From NCBI GenBank assembly GCA_002299245.1, contig DBOI01000103.1, positions 1 through 25,182 on the forward strand: DNA of 25,182 nt, read 5' to 3'. A model generated the notes under the pieces. It worked only from the letters and a program-made list of their open reading frames with translations, made no database searches and was not told the origin of the DNA. Positions 1 through 8,743 of this stretch are shown here, one piece after another (positions within the stretch are counted from its first letter, which is position 1; each line of letters starts with the position of its first letter). Source of the stretch: Hydrogenovibrio sp. UBA650 (GTDB taxonomy: Bacteria > Pseudomonadota > Gammaproteobacteria > Thiomicrospirales > Thiomicrospiraceae). The translations under genes and the position numbers were made by a program.

Positions 1-304
1 TTCCACATAAATTATCTCTGAATTACCTGATTTTTAAAGAACTTGGGTCTGCACTGCAACATCAAAGCGAAACCGCTTATTTTCGTTGCTGACAAGCTGG
101 TAATTATATCTACAAACCGCCCACAATGTCAATAAAATTATTAATCTTTTTTCGACATCATTTTTATTTAAATCCCCAGGTAATAATTACTCTAAATGAG
201 CAGCCCATACTTGGGAGAACGCGAATTATCCAAATATATCTTTCGCTGTCAACAGGAAAAGCAGGAATTGTTATCTTTTTTACAGAAAGAGATGCCTTTG
301 ATCG
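1..304. other. Non-coding stretch downstream of yhdP; no supported gene
   Basis: This left-edge stretch lies beyond the yhdP stop codon. The short open frames here (for example 126-362 and 196-456, plus strand) run antisense into the yhdP 3' end, lack a clear ribosome binding site and resemble no family I know, so I do not call them. In E. coli the gene after yhdP is tldD on the same strand; no TldD-like reading frame is visible here. One short hairpin is listed separately. Otherwise I see nothing definable. Confidence 0.6.
65..83 (+). terminator. Weak hairpin with short T tract
   Basis: Arms AAGCG (65-69) and CGCTT (74-78) enclose the loop AAAC and are followed by ATTTT. The stem is only five base pairs, so this may be a weak plus-strand terminator for a gene left of the window, or chance. 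On the minus strand no T run follows, so it is not a good terminator for yhdP. Confidence 0.2.
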
Positions 305-3300
305 CTATTCATCTCTATCAAGTAGGTCTTCAACAGCTTTTTGCTCATTATCTAAAGGTTGATTCCTTACACTTATATCAGGAGATTTCCAAGGCCCCAG
401 AACTTCATACTCATAAGTCACTAAATTCTCATTTATACCTGGGATTACTTTCATGATTGTATATACTGCAAGAGCAGCCAAGGGGTTTGCATTGCCTACC
501 AATGCTGCGATCGTTGGGATAGTCGCGCCAACTTTCGGCGTTATCTTTGCTTCCAAGTCAAACGTTTGATGCTTTAAACTAATCGAACCTTCTATTTCTC
601 CTGTTGCAGAAGGAGCTTTTAACTTAAGCTTGGTCAGGTTAACATTGCCATTGTCAATTTTTGCCCGGCCCTTAATTTCATCAAACACCATTCCCTTATT
701 AGTTATATCTGTTAAATCTAGCTGTAAACGTCTAACTAAGGATTCAACGCTCAACAGGCCAATAAGCCTTGCAATTCCAGGTTCAATGTCTTCTATGGCG
801 CCATCTTTTAACTCAAAGTTAACATCTCCAATGAACTTGTTAACAGAAAAACAATTCAGGCCACCCTTCCAATTAAGCTTCAAGCCGACTTCAGCTCGAT
901 TACCTGAGAAGCCCTTATTAACTTCCAGAAACTTGGTTACTTCTGCAATCTTGCTAGATTTTAAATTGAGTGACAAGCTACTAAGGTTGGCTTCTTTATC
1001 AAATTGATACCCACCTTTAATAACTCCTGTTCCATCGCCAAAACGGCCATCAATTGACTTCACAACTAAAACGTCCGGGCTCTGATCAACTTCAAATTTT
1101 AAGGAATCAATTATCTTATTGTCCAAGGCAACTTGTTTAGCTTCAAATCTAATAACCGGTGTGGGCCTGTAATTCTCTGTTTTCTCACCACAATCAGAGT
1201 CAATTATTGAATCGGAATAGCTCTTATCTGAAACTAAGTTCAAGTAGTCGAGCTTAACATCAGTATAGTCTTCGCTACTAAAAACAACTTTTCCAGAAAC
1301 ATTCTCAGCCAACACATCTAACTGAAAAGGCAGACCTGCAGAGCTCTGCCAGGATATTTTTAGATCATCAAATTCATTACCAAATATACCTGCCCGCTCA
1401 ATATTCACATTTGAAAAACTCCATTCAACTGGATTTGATAGGCCTGTTCCTAATGATTTGTTTAATTGATGATATGCCTTTGACCACGCTGAAAGCTCAA
1501 ACTCTTGAAGAGATCCTGAGACGAATGACTCACTCTTCTTAGCAGTAAGCTTTCTTAATTTCTTATCACCTAAAAATACCTGAAAACCATTCAGTAAGTA
1601 CTCACTACCTTGTACTTTCCAGTAAATCTGAGTATCTACAAGCCCTTCTATATCGACACTAGCGTCAACACTATCGTTGTTAAACTCAGTGGTTAACTTC
1701 AATTTGCGTTTCTGCTTCTCTAAATTTTCTCGGCTAAATGGAGCTGGTAACTTACTCTCTGACTGATGAATTAAGAAGTCCGCTCGTAAACTTACTCCTT
1801 GTTGACTAGAAGACCTGAAAGGAATTTCTAGCTCTGAATTCCATTTAACAGGCTTATTGAACCATTCATTTCTCTCTTTTAAAGCATACCCACTTCCCTT
1901 AATCACAACCTGCTTAGTTGTTGGGTTTGTTTTAACAGTGAACTTTCCATTGCCACCTAACGAATCAAACTTAAGACCTTTTGAATCAACTCGGCTTTCA
2001 GAAAAATCTAAATATCCGTTCAAGTTTTTAAATTCAAGCCTATCAAGTACACTTATATTTGAGTTATTAAACCTTAATCGCCCATTTACTTGCTCACCGC
2101 GCTTTTCCAATCCGGAGATTGGCACCCATATTTCTGATATTTCAACCCTTGCATCACCAGAAAGTTTTGCACTGTTTTTTAGGAAGTCTTGAAGGCCAAT
2201 TTTTCCAGCAATTGGTGATATGGTTAAGTAGTTTGCCGCTTTATCCAAAGATGTATCCAATTCACCAGATACCCTCAAAGCAATGTCTTCTTTATCTAAA
2301 TCTGGAATAATGACTTTAACATTCTCGGCAAAATTGCCAGCGCCAACATTTACTTTCTCTACATCAATACTCAGTTCAAAAGGTCTAAACCTTAAATTGG
2401 CATCAAACCCTTTTAAAACTGGCCATTTAGAATTGAACCTAAGCTTGGCATCATGAACTTTTGCATTAATGCTAAAGTGACCATTCTGTTCAATGAAAGG
2501 GAAGTTTCTGTAAAGCCCTCTAATCTGACCATCAAATTCAATATCTTTACCACCCAATAATGACTCTTTCAACCAGGCCTGTAATTTCGGACTCATCAAA
2601 TCATATGGAAGGTACTTCTTCAGCTTCTGCATCGTGACAAAGTTAGCTGAGAAGGTCGCATCAATATAGCTTTCATTAATCTGACTAATGTCAAGAAAAA
2701 CAGGTACCTTATCAATTGAAAAATTCAGTTTTGATAATGCCCAAGCTTGGTTTCTATTGTCATAGCTAAATGCAAAGCTGTTAGGCAGTTCAAGCTGCAA
2801 AGGTTTAGAGTGTATTTCTGGAGCCATCACCAATACGGGGTGTGGCGTTGAAACTGTAATCAACCCTTCTTTTTTTTCAAGGCTGAAAGCTTGCAGGCTC
2901 ATTCCTGGATAATCGGTAACTGGAAGATCTACACGTTCGAGCTGCAGCTTCAACTCAGGCACTTCAAGAGTTTGCCAGTCCAGTTTTCCATTCAGATTGG
3001 CTATATTCAAATTAACAGCCCTATCAAAGAACTGGCCAAACAAGTCTGTTTTCAATAAAGCCTTTAGAATCAGCTGAAAAGGCTCAATATCGAGCTTCTC
3101 GGCATTAAAATGGAGAAATTCACCCTGCTCAAAATTAAGTGCCACAGGAGAAACAGATTCTATAAAGCGATTGTCTAACTGAATCTGAGAAACCTTAAAA
3201 GTCCAATCAAAAAAAGGGGTATTTAGCAATTGGTTGTCCTGCTGCCAATCTAGCGACAAACCGGCATTGCTAGGAAGGTTTTCAACATTCTGCTTCCAAT

Positions 3301-4102
3301 TAAGGGACTGAGCATTTAATTGAAGAACCAAATTTTGCATCTGCGAATTTCTTAATACCCCATGCAGATCTATAATCATTTCTCCATCGGGCAGTAACTT
3401 CTGCCAGTTAACTGAAAGCAGTTTAGCCAAGCGTTCAATTCGCATAGGCTTAAAGGATTTTAGAGAGAATTCTCCCTTGTCTAGCCCTCCCCAAAGATTT
3501 GATGAGAAGGTAGATTTGAAGTTAAAACGATCATAGTAGAGGGCGTCTCTATAGATCACACTAAACTCAGAGACTAGACTCAATCTAGTACCTTTCAAGG
3601 AGTTTAGCTCATGCAACTGAATGGTTAGATCTGGGTGGATATCACTAACAACCACATCATCAATATTGACTCTTTTCCACAAGCGATGAATATTAATATC
3701 TACTGTCAATAACTGTTCTAGCGTCAAGTTTCTTTCTAACTTAACAACTGCTTTCGGCTTGTTTGCCTGATAAGCGGCTCGTTTAACGGTTAGGTAGTCT
3801 CCATAATCAACTGCGGGAAGAACAAAAAAGAAGGTATTAAAATCAGCCTTTATTTCATCAGCCTGAAAGGAAAAATCAGTAGATTTTACCTTGGTCCCCT
3901 CTAGTTCCAATTGAAATCCCAGCCAATCCTGCTCTACATGAATCTCTTCAACTTGAATATCAGTGGAACTGATAGTGCCCAATACAGACAAAAAACTGGC
4001 AGGAAAAAACTGAACCCAAAAGACAAGCAATCTGCTAATTAGTAAATACAGCACAAATATGGCAAAAGCCCATTGCAGCAGATTATGGGTTCTTCGGATC
4101 AT
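305..4102 (-). CDS. yhdP: YhdP family AsmA-like intermembrane phospholipid transport protein
   Basis: The 1265-residue product has one N-terminal membrane anchor (about residues 8-33, rich in L, I, F and V) followed by a very long beta-rich periplasmic region. It ends in an AsmA-like C-terminal domain with the family's pattern of a small DEIKGRAKIDNGN stretch, then a hydrophobic ANPLAALAVYTIMKVIPG helix. Length matches E. coli YhdP (about 1270). YhdP, TamB and YdbH are redundant bridge-like proteins that move phospholipids from inner to outer membrane. It is the last gene of maf-rng-yhdP, 89 bp after rng, the order seen in E. coli. Start is ATG at 4102; no strong ribosome binding site is visible. 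Family assignment is firm. Function is inferred from the family. Confidence 0.9.
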   Translation of the reverse strand: MIRRTHNLLQWAFAIFVLYLLISRLLVFWVQFFPASFLSVLGTISSTDIQVEEIHVEQDWLGFQLELEGTKVKSTDFSFQADEIKADFNTFFFVLPAVDYGDYLTVKRAAYQANKPKAVVKLERNLTLEQLLTVDINIHRLWKRVNIDDVVVSDIHPDLTIQLHELNSLKGTRLSLVSEFSVIYRDALYYDRFNFKSTFSSNLWGGLDKGEFSLKSFKPMRIERLAKLLSVNWQKLLPDGEMIIDLHGVLRNSQMQNLVLQLNAQSLNWKQNVENLPSNAGLSLDWQQDNQLLNTPFFDWTFKVSQIQLDNRFIESVSPVALNFEQGEFLHFNAEKLDIEPFQLILKALLKTDLFGQFFDRAVNLNIANLNGKLDWQTLEVPELKLQLERVDLPVTDYPGMSLQAFSLEKKEGLITVSTPHPVLVMAPEIHSKPLQLELPNSFAFSYDNRNQAWALSKLNFSIDKVPVFLDISQINESYIDATFSANFVTMQKLKKYLPYDLMSPKLQAWLKESLLGGKDIEFDGQIRGLYRNFPFIEQNGHFSINAKVHDAKLRFNSKWPVLKGFDANLRFRPFELSIDVEKVNVGAGNFAENVKVIIPDLDKEDIALRVSGELDTSLDKAANYLTISPIAGKIGLQDFLKNSAKLSGDARVEISEIWVPISGLEKRGEQVNGRLRFNNSNISVLDRLEFKNLNGYLDFSESRVDSKGLKFDSLGGNGKFTVKTNPTTKQVVIKGSGYALKERNEWFNKPVKWNSELEIPFRSSSQQGVSLRADFLIHQSESKLPAPFSRENLEKQKRKLKLTTEFNNDSVDASVDIEGLVDTQIYWKVQGSEYLLNGFQVFLGDKKLRKLTAKKSESFVSGSLQEFELSAWSKAYHQLNKSLGTGLSNPVEWSFSNVNIERAGIFGNEFDDLKISWQSSAGLPFQLDVLAENVSGKVVFSSEDYTDVKLDYLNLVSDKSYSDSIIDSDCGEKTENYRPTPVIRFEAKQVALDNKIIDSLKFEVDQSPDVLVVKSIDGRFGDGTGVIKGGYQFDKEANLSSLSLNLKSSKIAEVTKFLEVNKGFSGNRAEVGLKLNWKGGLNCFSVNKFIGDVNFELKDGAIEDIEPGIARLIGLLSVESLVRRLQLDLTDITNKGMVFDEIKGRAKIDNGNVNLTKLKLKAPSATGEIEGSISLKHQTFDLEAKITPKVGATIPTIAALVGNANPLAALAVYTIMKVIPGINENLVTYEYEVLGPWKSPDISVRNQPLDNEQKAVEDLLDRDE

Positions 4103-4191
4103 GACAAACTCTGTAATTTATAAAGGTTACAGATATAAGCATAGCACTATTGTATCTGCATAATAATGACTAGATTAAGACAAAAACAACA

Positions 4192-5661
4192 CTACATCAT
4201 GACCACATCAAACTGCTCGGCAGCGTAAGTACTTTCGGCCTGAAACCGAATACTCTTATTTAAGAATGCTTCCAGCTCGGCAACACTACTAGATTCTTCG
4301 TCCATAATTCGTGACACGACTGACTCAGCAGCAATTACACGATATTTCTCAGCATCAAAGGTACGGGCCATACGAGTAATCTCTCGAAAGATCTCATAGG
4401 CTACTGTTTCCGCAGTTTTTACCGATCCTCTACCACTGCAAATCAAGCAAGGCTCGCACAATGTTCGCTCTAAGCTCTCTCGCGTTCTTTTACGTGTCAT
4501 CTCCACCAAGCCTAAATTTGATATCTCACTAATCGAGGTTTTTACCCGGTCTTTTAACAGCTCTTTCTCTAGAGCACTGAGGACATGGTCTTGATGCTCA
4601 GGGACTTCCATATCAATTAAATCAAGAATAATAATCCCACCAAGATTCCTTAAACGCAGCTGACGAGCAATCGCCTGAGTGGCCTCTAAGTTTGTTCTAT
4701 AAATCGTCTCTTCGAGGTTTTTATGGCCGACAAAAGCCCCTGTATTGACATCAATCGTAGTCATCGCCTCAGTTTGATCAATTATCAAATACCCCCCTGA
4801 CTTCAAGTTTACTCTGGTATTAAGCGCAGTCTGAATCTCCTCTTCGATATTGTAGAGGTCAAAAATTGGCCTATCTCCTTGATATAGCCCAAGACAGTCC
4901 TCAAGCTCCATTACATAGGCTTTGATAAACTGTTCCATCTTGCCTAGAGTTTCCATCGAGTCAACACGTATTTTTTCAATCCTTTCCAGCGGAATGTCGC
5001 GAAGAATTCGCAGATACAAGGGTAAATCTTCATAAACCAAACAAGGATTTTTAGCTGATTGAGACTTTTCCTGGACTCCACTCCATAATCTCTGTAGATA
5101 GATCATATCAGCACGCATTTCATGAAAATCGGCACCCTCAGCCACAGTGCGAACAATAACTCCGCCTTCCGAATCATCATATTCAGGAATCGTCTTTACC
5201 ATTTCGCGCAGACGTTCGCGCTCCTCCTCACTATCAATTTTTTGCGAAACACCAAGGGTTTTCTCTACCGGCATATAGACCAGCATTCTAGATGGAATCG
5301 TAACCTGCATTGAGACTCTGGCACCTTTAGTGCCGAGCGGGTCTTTTAACACTTGAACCAGTATTTTCTGCCCTTGATGAAGTAGCTTGGTTATATCCTC
5401 ACAATCCTCATCATCATTGCCGATCGATTTATGGCAAATATCAGAGACATGTAAAAAAGCAGCCCTTTCCAAACCAATATTGACGAATGCAGCTTGCATT
5501 CCAGGAAGAACCCTATCCACCTTACCAAAGTAGATATTACCCACCAGCCCCCTTTTATTGGCTCGCTCTACCCAGACTTCTTGTAAAACCCCATTTTCAA
5601 CCCAAGCAACACGGGTTTCATTGGGAGTAACATTTACCAGTACTTTTTCTTCATTATGCAT
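4192..5661 (-). CDS. rng: Ribonuclease G
   Basis: A 489-residue endoribonuclease of the RNase E/G family with the length of RNase G, lacking the long C-terminal scaffold of RNase E. The N-terminal part carries the S1 RNA-binding domain (about residues 37-125, including GNIYFGKVDRVLPGMQAAFV). The catalytic magnesium ligands are D304 (in TTIDVNTG) and D347 (in IIILDLIDM). The zinc-link motif is C405-L-I-C408, followed by SGRG. The known role is 16S rRNA 5' maturation and mRNA decay in the cytoplasm. It starts at ATG 5661, 12 bp after the maf stop codon, and precedes yhdP, so it is almost certainly cotranscribed with both. Nothing appears truncated. Confidence 0.96.
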   Translation of the reverse strand: MHNEEKVLVNVTPNETRVAWVENGVLQEVWVERANKRGLVGNIYFGKVDRVLPGMQAAFVNIGLERAAFLHVSDICHKSIGNDDEDCEDITKLLHQGQKILVQVLKDPLGTKGARVSMQVTIPSRMLVYMPVEKTLGVSQKIDSEEERERLREMVKTIPEYDDSEGGVIVRTVAEGADFHEMRADMIYLQRLWSGVQEKSQSAKNPCLVYEDLPLYLRILRDIPLERIEKIRVDSMETLGKMEQFIKAYVMELEDCLGLYQGDRPIFDLYNIEEEIQTALNTRVNLKSGGYLIIDQTEAMTTIDVNTGAFVGHKNLEETIYRTNLEATQAIARQLRLRNLGGIIILDLIDMEVPEHQDHVLSALEKELLKDRVKTSISEISNLGLVEMTRKRTRESLERTLCEPCLICSGRGSVKTAETVAYEIFREITRMARTFDAEKYRVIAAESVVSRIMDEESSSVAELEAFLNKSIRFQAESTYAAEQFDVVMM

Positions 5662-5673
5662 ACTTAATTATCT

Positions 5674-6258
5674 TTACTTTATATAGCCCGACTGCTTGAG
5701 CAGTTCATTTAATTCAAATATCGGCAAGCCCATTACTCCAGAGTAACTGCCCTCAATCCTCTCAATAAAGCAAGCACCCAAACCTTGAATCGCATAAGCA
5801 CCAGCCTTACCTTCTGGCTCCCCAGAATCGATATAGTCTTTAATTTCCTGTTGGTTAAGTTGCTTGAAAACAACTTGCGTACAACTCAAACTGGAAACAA
5901 CCCCATTAGCATTAGCCACTGCTACTGCAGATAAAACCTGATGCCGACTACCAGATAGAGTTTGCAACATCCTGCAGGCATCATCACTATCTTTAGGTTT
6001 GCCCATAACCTTGTCATCAACAATAATGGCAGTATCTCCACCAACAATCCACGACGAATCTGCATCAACCTGATGCAAGCCAGCCAGAGATTTGTCAATG
6101 GCAATTCTGCACACATAATCTTCTGCGCTTTCTTCTGGCAAAATCAACTCATCAACAGGGGCCTGTAAAACTTCAAAACTCAACCCAATCTGTTGCATCA
6201 ACTCTTTACGCCGAGGTGAACCAGACGCTAAAAATAACCTTCGCGAAACCTGTGCCAT
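5674..6258 (-). CDS. maf: Maf/YhdE nucleoside triphosphate pyrophosphatase (dTTP/UTP type)
   Basis: A 194-residue Maf-like protein. The N-terminal LFLASGSPRRKEL (residues 8-20) is the phosphate-binding signature with S14, R16 and R17, and VGGDT (72-76) holds the catalytic aspartate D75. The C-terminal GKAGAYAIQGLGACFIERI with SYSGVMGLP matches the YhdE branch, which hydrolyses dTTP, UTP and modified pyrimidine nucleotides, rather than the YceF branch. It acts in the cytoplasm as a house-cleaning enzyme. It leads the maf-rng-yhdP operon; in E. coli mreBCD lies just upstream, but here a divergent HIT gene does. A promoter-like pattern sits 40 bp before the ATG at 6258. Confidence 0.93.
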   Translation of the reverse strand: MAQVSRRLFLASGSPRRKELMQQIGLSFEVLQAPVDELILPEESAEDYVCRIAIDKSLAGLHQVDADSSWIVGGDTAIIVDDKVMGKPKDSDDACRMLQTLSGSRHQVLSAVAVANANGVVSSLSCTQVVFKQLNQQEIKDYIDSGEPEGKAGAYAIQGLGACFIERIEGSYSGVMGLPIFELNELLKQSGYIK

Positions 6259-6296
6259 AATTTAAAAATTGAGTAATTACCGCCAAAATGGCTTTT

Positions 6297-6327
6297 TATT
6301 CTAGCGCCATTTATTAGAATAGTGTTA
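6297..6327 (-). promoter_or_regulatory. Candidate promoter of maf-rng-yhdP (TAACACT-N17-TAGAATA)
   Basis: Read on the minus strand, TAACACT (6327-6321) and TAGAATA (6303-6297) are separated by exactly 17 bp and lie about 40 bp before the maf start. TAGAAT is an acceptable -10 hexamer; the -35 part does not match TTGACA well. The identical two-part pattern with the same spacing precedes the phosphatase-msbA-lpxL operon at 15840-15870. TATTCTA (6297-6303) also pairs with TAGAATA (6315-6321) as a perfect 7-bp inverted repeat, so a plus-strand -10 for the HIT gene may overlap. Confidence 0.4.
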
Positions 6328-6365
6328 CAAACTACAATGTAATCCTAGCGTTGAAAAGGAATGAT

Positions 6366-6776
6366 ATGAATTTGGATCAATTAATTGAAGATCACTCTCC
6401 TGAAAACCTTGAAATAGTTTTTGATAGCATCTACCTATATAAAAACGATTTCTACAGCCTGCTTGCAAAAAAGACAGAAATGCCTTGGTTGATCATCATT
6501 CCAAAACAAGATGTAAACGGACAAAATATTGAATTTGTCAAAGGTTTATATTCATCAATTTACTTGCTTGCAGATTTCCTACAGGAAAAAGGGCTTGGAA
6601 AGCATTACAACCTAGCAAAAATCGGCAATAAGAATCCATTTCACCACCTGCACTTAATTTTTAGGGATGAAAATGATGAAGTATGGCCCGATGCCGTTTG
6701 GTGTCACGAGCCGTTGAAAGCATCTTCTAAAACAACTTCAAAGTTAAACTCATTATTGTCAACTTTCAAAGCTTAA
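6366..6776 (+). CDS. HIT-family (histidine triad) protein, putative nucleotide hydrolase/transferase
   Basis: A 136-residue small protein resembling the HIT branch with MPWLIIIP near residue 40, YNLAKIGNKNPF (81-92) and a histidine cluster H93-H94-L-H96-L-I, followed by RDENDEVWPDAVW. HIT proteins cleave or transfer nucleotidyl groups from dinucleoside polyphosphates or nucleotide conjugates. The active-site stretch reads HHLHLI, the shortened triad form in which the third histidine of HxHxH is replaced. A TTG at 6351 would extend the frame by five residues, but AAAAGGA sits six bases before the ATG at 6366, which decides the start. It probably forms a two-gene operon with the yrbL gene nine bases downstream. 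The natural substrate is unknown. Confidence 0.75.
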   Translation: MNLDQLIEDHSPENLEIVFDSIYLYKNDFYSLLAKKTEMPWLIIIPKQDVNGQNIEFVKGLYSSIYLLADFLQEKGLGKHYNLAKIGNKNPFHHLHLIFRDENDEVWPDAVWCHEPLKASSKTTSKLNSLLSTFKA

Positions 6777-6785
6777 GGATTCGAA

Positions 6786-7358
6786 TTGCTCAACCTTTCT
6801 GATACACAGCTGGTTGCAAAAGGTCGCGATAGAGCTTGCTATGAGCACCCTAATGAAAAAGAGTTATGCATAAAAGTCGCTTTAAAACCTGAAAAACAAT
6901 CTGTTCGCGAGAAAAAGTACCTTGAATACCTCACCAAAAACAATCGTGACTTAAGCGGTCTGAGTAACTTTAGAGGCGAAATCGATACAAACTTAGGCAA
7001 GGGCTACATGTTCGATTTGATTCGGGATACAAACGGCAAGGTTGCTCTAACACTGAATTCAAGCATTCAACAAAAACTGATCAACTTAAAAGAGGCAGAG
7101 GATTTAATTTGTCAGTTCGCTTCCTATTTGCGCAGAGAGCAAATCTGCGCTTATGACCTCAGCCCTAACAATTTAGTTATATTCCAAGATGAACAAAACA
7201 ACTGGCAAGCTCGGCTGATTGACGGCTTGGGGGTCTCTAAACCCAATCCGTTTATAACCCGTATTGCCTATTTCACAAAGAAACTGCAAGACCACGCCTA
7301 TAGTCGATTAAAAAGAAAAACAAAACTTGCTTTCACAAGCCTAGAAAGTAAAAAGTGA
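6786..7358 (+). CDS. yrbL: YrbL family (PhoP-regulated kinase-like) protein
   Basis: A 190-residue relative of E. coli YrbL. It shares the N-terminal layout LVAKGRDRACYEHPNEKELC followed by IKV (the lysine corresponds to a kinase ATP-binding lysine), the middle GKGYMFDLIRDTNGK and a kinase-like YDLSPNN plus IDGLG pair, reminiscent of the catalytic loop and DFG of small-molecule kinases. In enterobacteria yrbL is under PhoP/PmrA control and its biochemical role is not settled. The start is TTG at 6786, chosen because AAGGA (6775-6779) overlaps the stop of the HIT gene six bases upstream. It converges with the ligase-family gene after only 14 bp. I see no clear PhoP box upstream of the pair. 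Family call is good; function is open. Confidence 0.82.
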   Translation: MLNLSDTQLVAKGRDRACYEHPNEKELCIKVALKPEKQSVREKKYLEYLTKNNRDLSGLSNFRGEIDTNLGKGYMFDLIRDTNGKVALTLNSSIQQKLINLKEAEDLICQFASYLRREQICAYDLSPNNLVIFQDEQNNWQARLIDGLGVSKPNPFITRIAYFTKKLQDHAYSRLKRKTKLAFTSLESKK

Positions 7359-7372
7359 CTAGCTGTTATAGT

Positions 7373-8743
7373 TTAAGCAGGCCTTTTTGAAAACTGCTCT
7401 CTCAAAAAGCTATTTGCAAACGTGAATAGAACCGAAAAAAACAGCAAATAATGGCCTGTAAATCTTGAAAATTCTAAAGGGCTATCTGGAAAAAATGACA
7501 AAAGACTTGCTACAGAAAAAATAAGCCCGGCAACAAAGATTGGTTTTTTTTCATCGGCAACTTTATTTATATTTTTTGCGAAATAAGCTATTAAAAAAAC
7601 AAAAATTACAATCAATGTTAATAAAGACAATACGCCGTATTGTACCCACGTCATTATAAACTGATTGTGGGCGTGAGAATGAGGCTTGTCACTGCGGTTA
7701 TTCTCAATACCAACTGAATCTGTCACACCAAAGCGCTCTTCAATGACTTGTAACGAATAATCAGAAAAATTTTTACTAAAATAATCAGGGCCAACTCCGG
7801 TAACCGGGTTTTCGGAAATCATTTCTAAAGAGCTCTCATACATTACAAGTCTTAAACCAAGTGAAGTGTAGTAATCCGATCCATTAAGATAATGAGAAAT
7901 GTCAGATCCTGCTATTTCAACCCTTTTTTCAAATACTTCAACTACTGGCTTTGAACTAAAAATTGCGGTTAAAACCATCAGAGGAACAATTGAAACAAAC
8001 AATTTAAATTTCAAACTATGATTTGAACGACTTAATAAATACAGATAGAAGGCTCCCCATCCAAAAACCGCTTCTGGCCACCCAATCCATGCTGACCGAG
8101 TCTGCGACATAATGACCATTGCTAGATTAGACAACACCAAAATAGTCCATAGAATCATAACTGAGGGATGCTTTTTGTATGCCCATACAAAGCCACCAAG
8201 CATAATAATCAACAAAGAATTGCTGAAAATACCAAACATGACTTCATGTCCATAGACATTTCCAAACCTGTCATTTTCAGACACTCCTTGTATGACAATT
8301 GCCTGAAACTCAAGGTAAAACCAATAGTTCATTACAAGGCTAGCAAATACAAAAAACCACCAAAAACTATCAACTGTAAGCCTGAATCGACTCAAGAAAA
8401 GTATAAATAAAGCAAATCCCACAAATAACAATAGAATTTTTAGCTTTCCTTCTGCTACCTCATCAAAACTATGGAAGATAAGTGTATTAAGAAGCGATAA
8501 AACGAAATACAGAATAAATAAGCCAACTATGATCAATAAGCTTGGTGAGGGTAACGGCAATTTATTCCTAACCAGCCAAAAAACACCTACCAGCCCTGAA
8601 AAACCAATTAAAAACTCAAAATTAAAGGGTATTTCACGCCTGAAAACATAGCTCATGAATATCAAGCCAATAAACAAAACCAAAAAGACTCGTCCTTTAA
8701 AGCCAAGTTCTATAATAGTTTCTCTAGATTGATCAACTATCAT
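7373..8743 (-). CDS. O-antigen ligase family (WaaL/Wzy-type) membrane protein
   Basis: About 456 residues with some ten or more hydrophobic segments and one large periplasmic loop, which contains the family's conserved histidine region PHSHAHNQFIMTWVQYG. Upstream in that loop are MYESSLEMI and NPVTGVGPDYF, also typical. Members either ligate O-antigen or capsule-like glycans to lipid A-core in the periplasm (WaaL) or polymerise repeat units (Wzy). The position at the end of an LPS core cluster favours a ligase, but the sequence alone does not separate the two. A TTG at 8749 is possible, but AGGA lies nine bases before the ATG at 8743 and only three before the TTG, so ATG is preferred. It overlaps the preceding gene by 11 bp, suggesting translational coupling. 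Confidence 0.82.
   Translation of the reverse strand: MIVDQSRETIIELGFKGRVFLVLFIGLIFMSYVFRREIPFNFEFLIGFSGLVGVFWLVRNKLPLPSPSLLIIVGLFILYFVLSLLNTLIFHSFDEVAEGKLKILLLFVGFALFILFLSRFRLTVDSFWWFFVFASLVMNYWFYLEFQAIVIQGVSENDRFGNVYGHEVMFGIFSNSLLIIMLGGFVWAYKKHPSVMILWTILVLSNLAMVIMSQTRSAWIGWPEAVFGWGAFYLYLLSRSNHSLKFKLFVSIVPLMVLTAIFSSKPVVEVFEKRVEIAGSDISHYLNGSDYYTSLGLRLVMYESSLEMISENPVTGVGPDYFSKNFSDYSLQVIEERFGVTDSVGIENNRSDKPHSHAHNQFIMTWVQYGVLSLLTLIVIFVFLIAYFAKNINKVADEKKPIFVAGLIFSVASLLSFFPDSPLEFSRFTGHYLLFFSVLFTFANSFLREQFSKRPA

Noticed and set aside
196..456. A plus-strand open frame of 86 codons at the left edge
   Set aside because: It runs antisense through the 3' end of yhdP, lacks a convincing ribosome binding site and has no recognisable domain.
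6321..6350. Possible PhoP box before the HIT-yrbL pair
   Set aside because: No (T/G)GTTTA direct repeat with 5-bp spacing is present; only loose resemblance on one strand.
7383..7409. Inverted repeat CTTTTTGA / TCAAAAAG as terminator for the converging yrbL and ligase genes
   Set aside because: It lies inside the ligase-family coding sequence with no T tract after it; low-complexity A/T runs explain the pairing.
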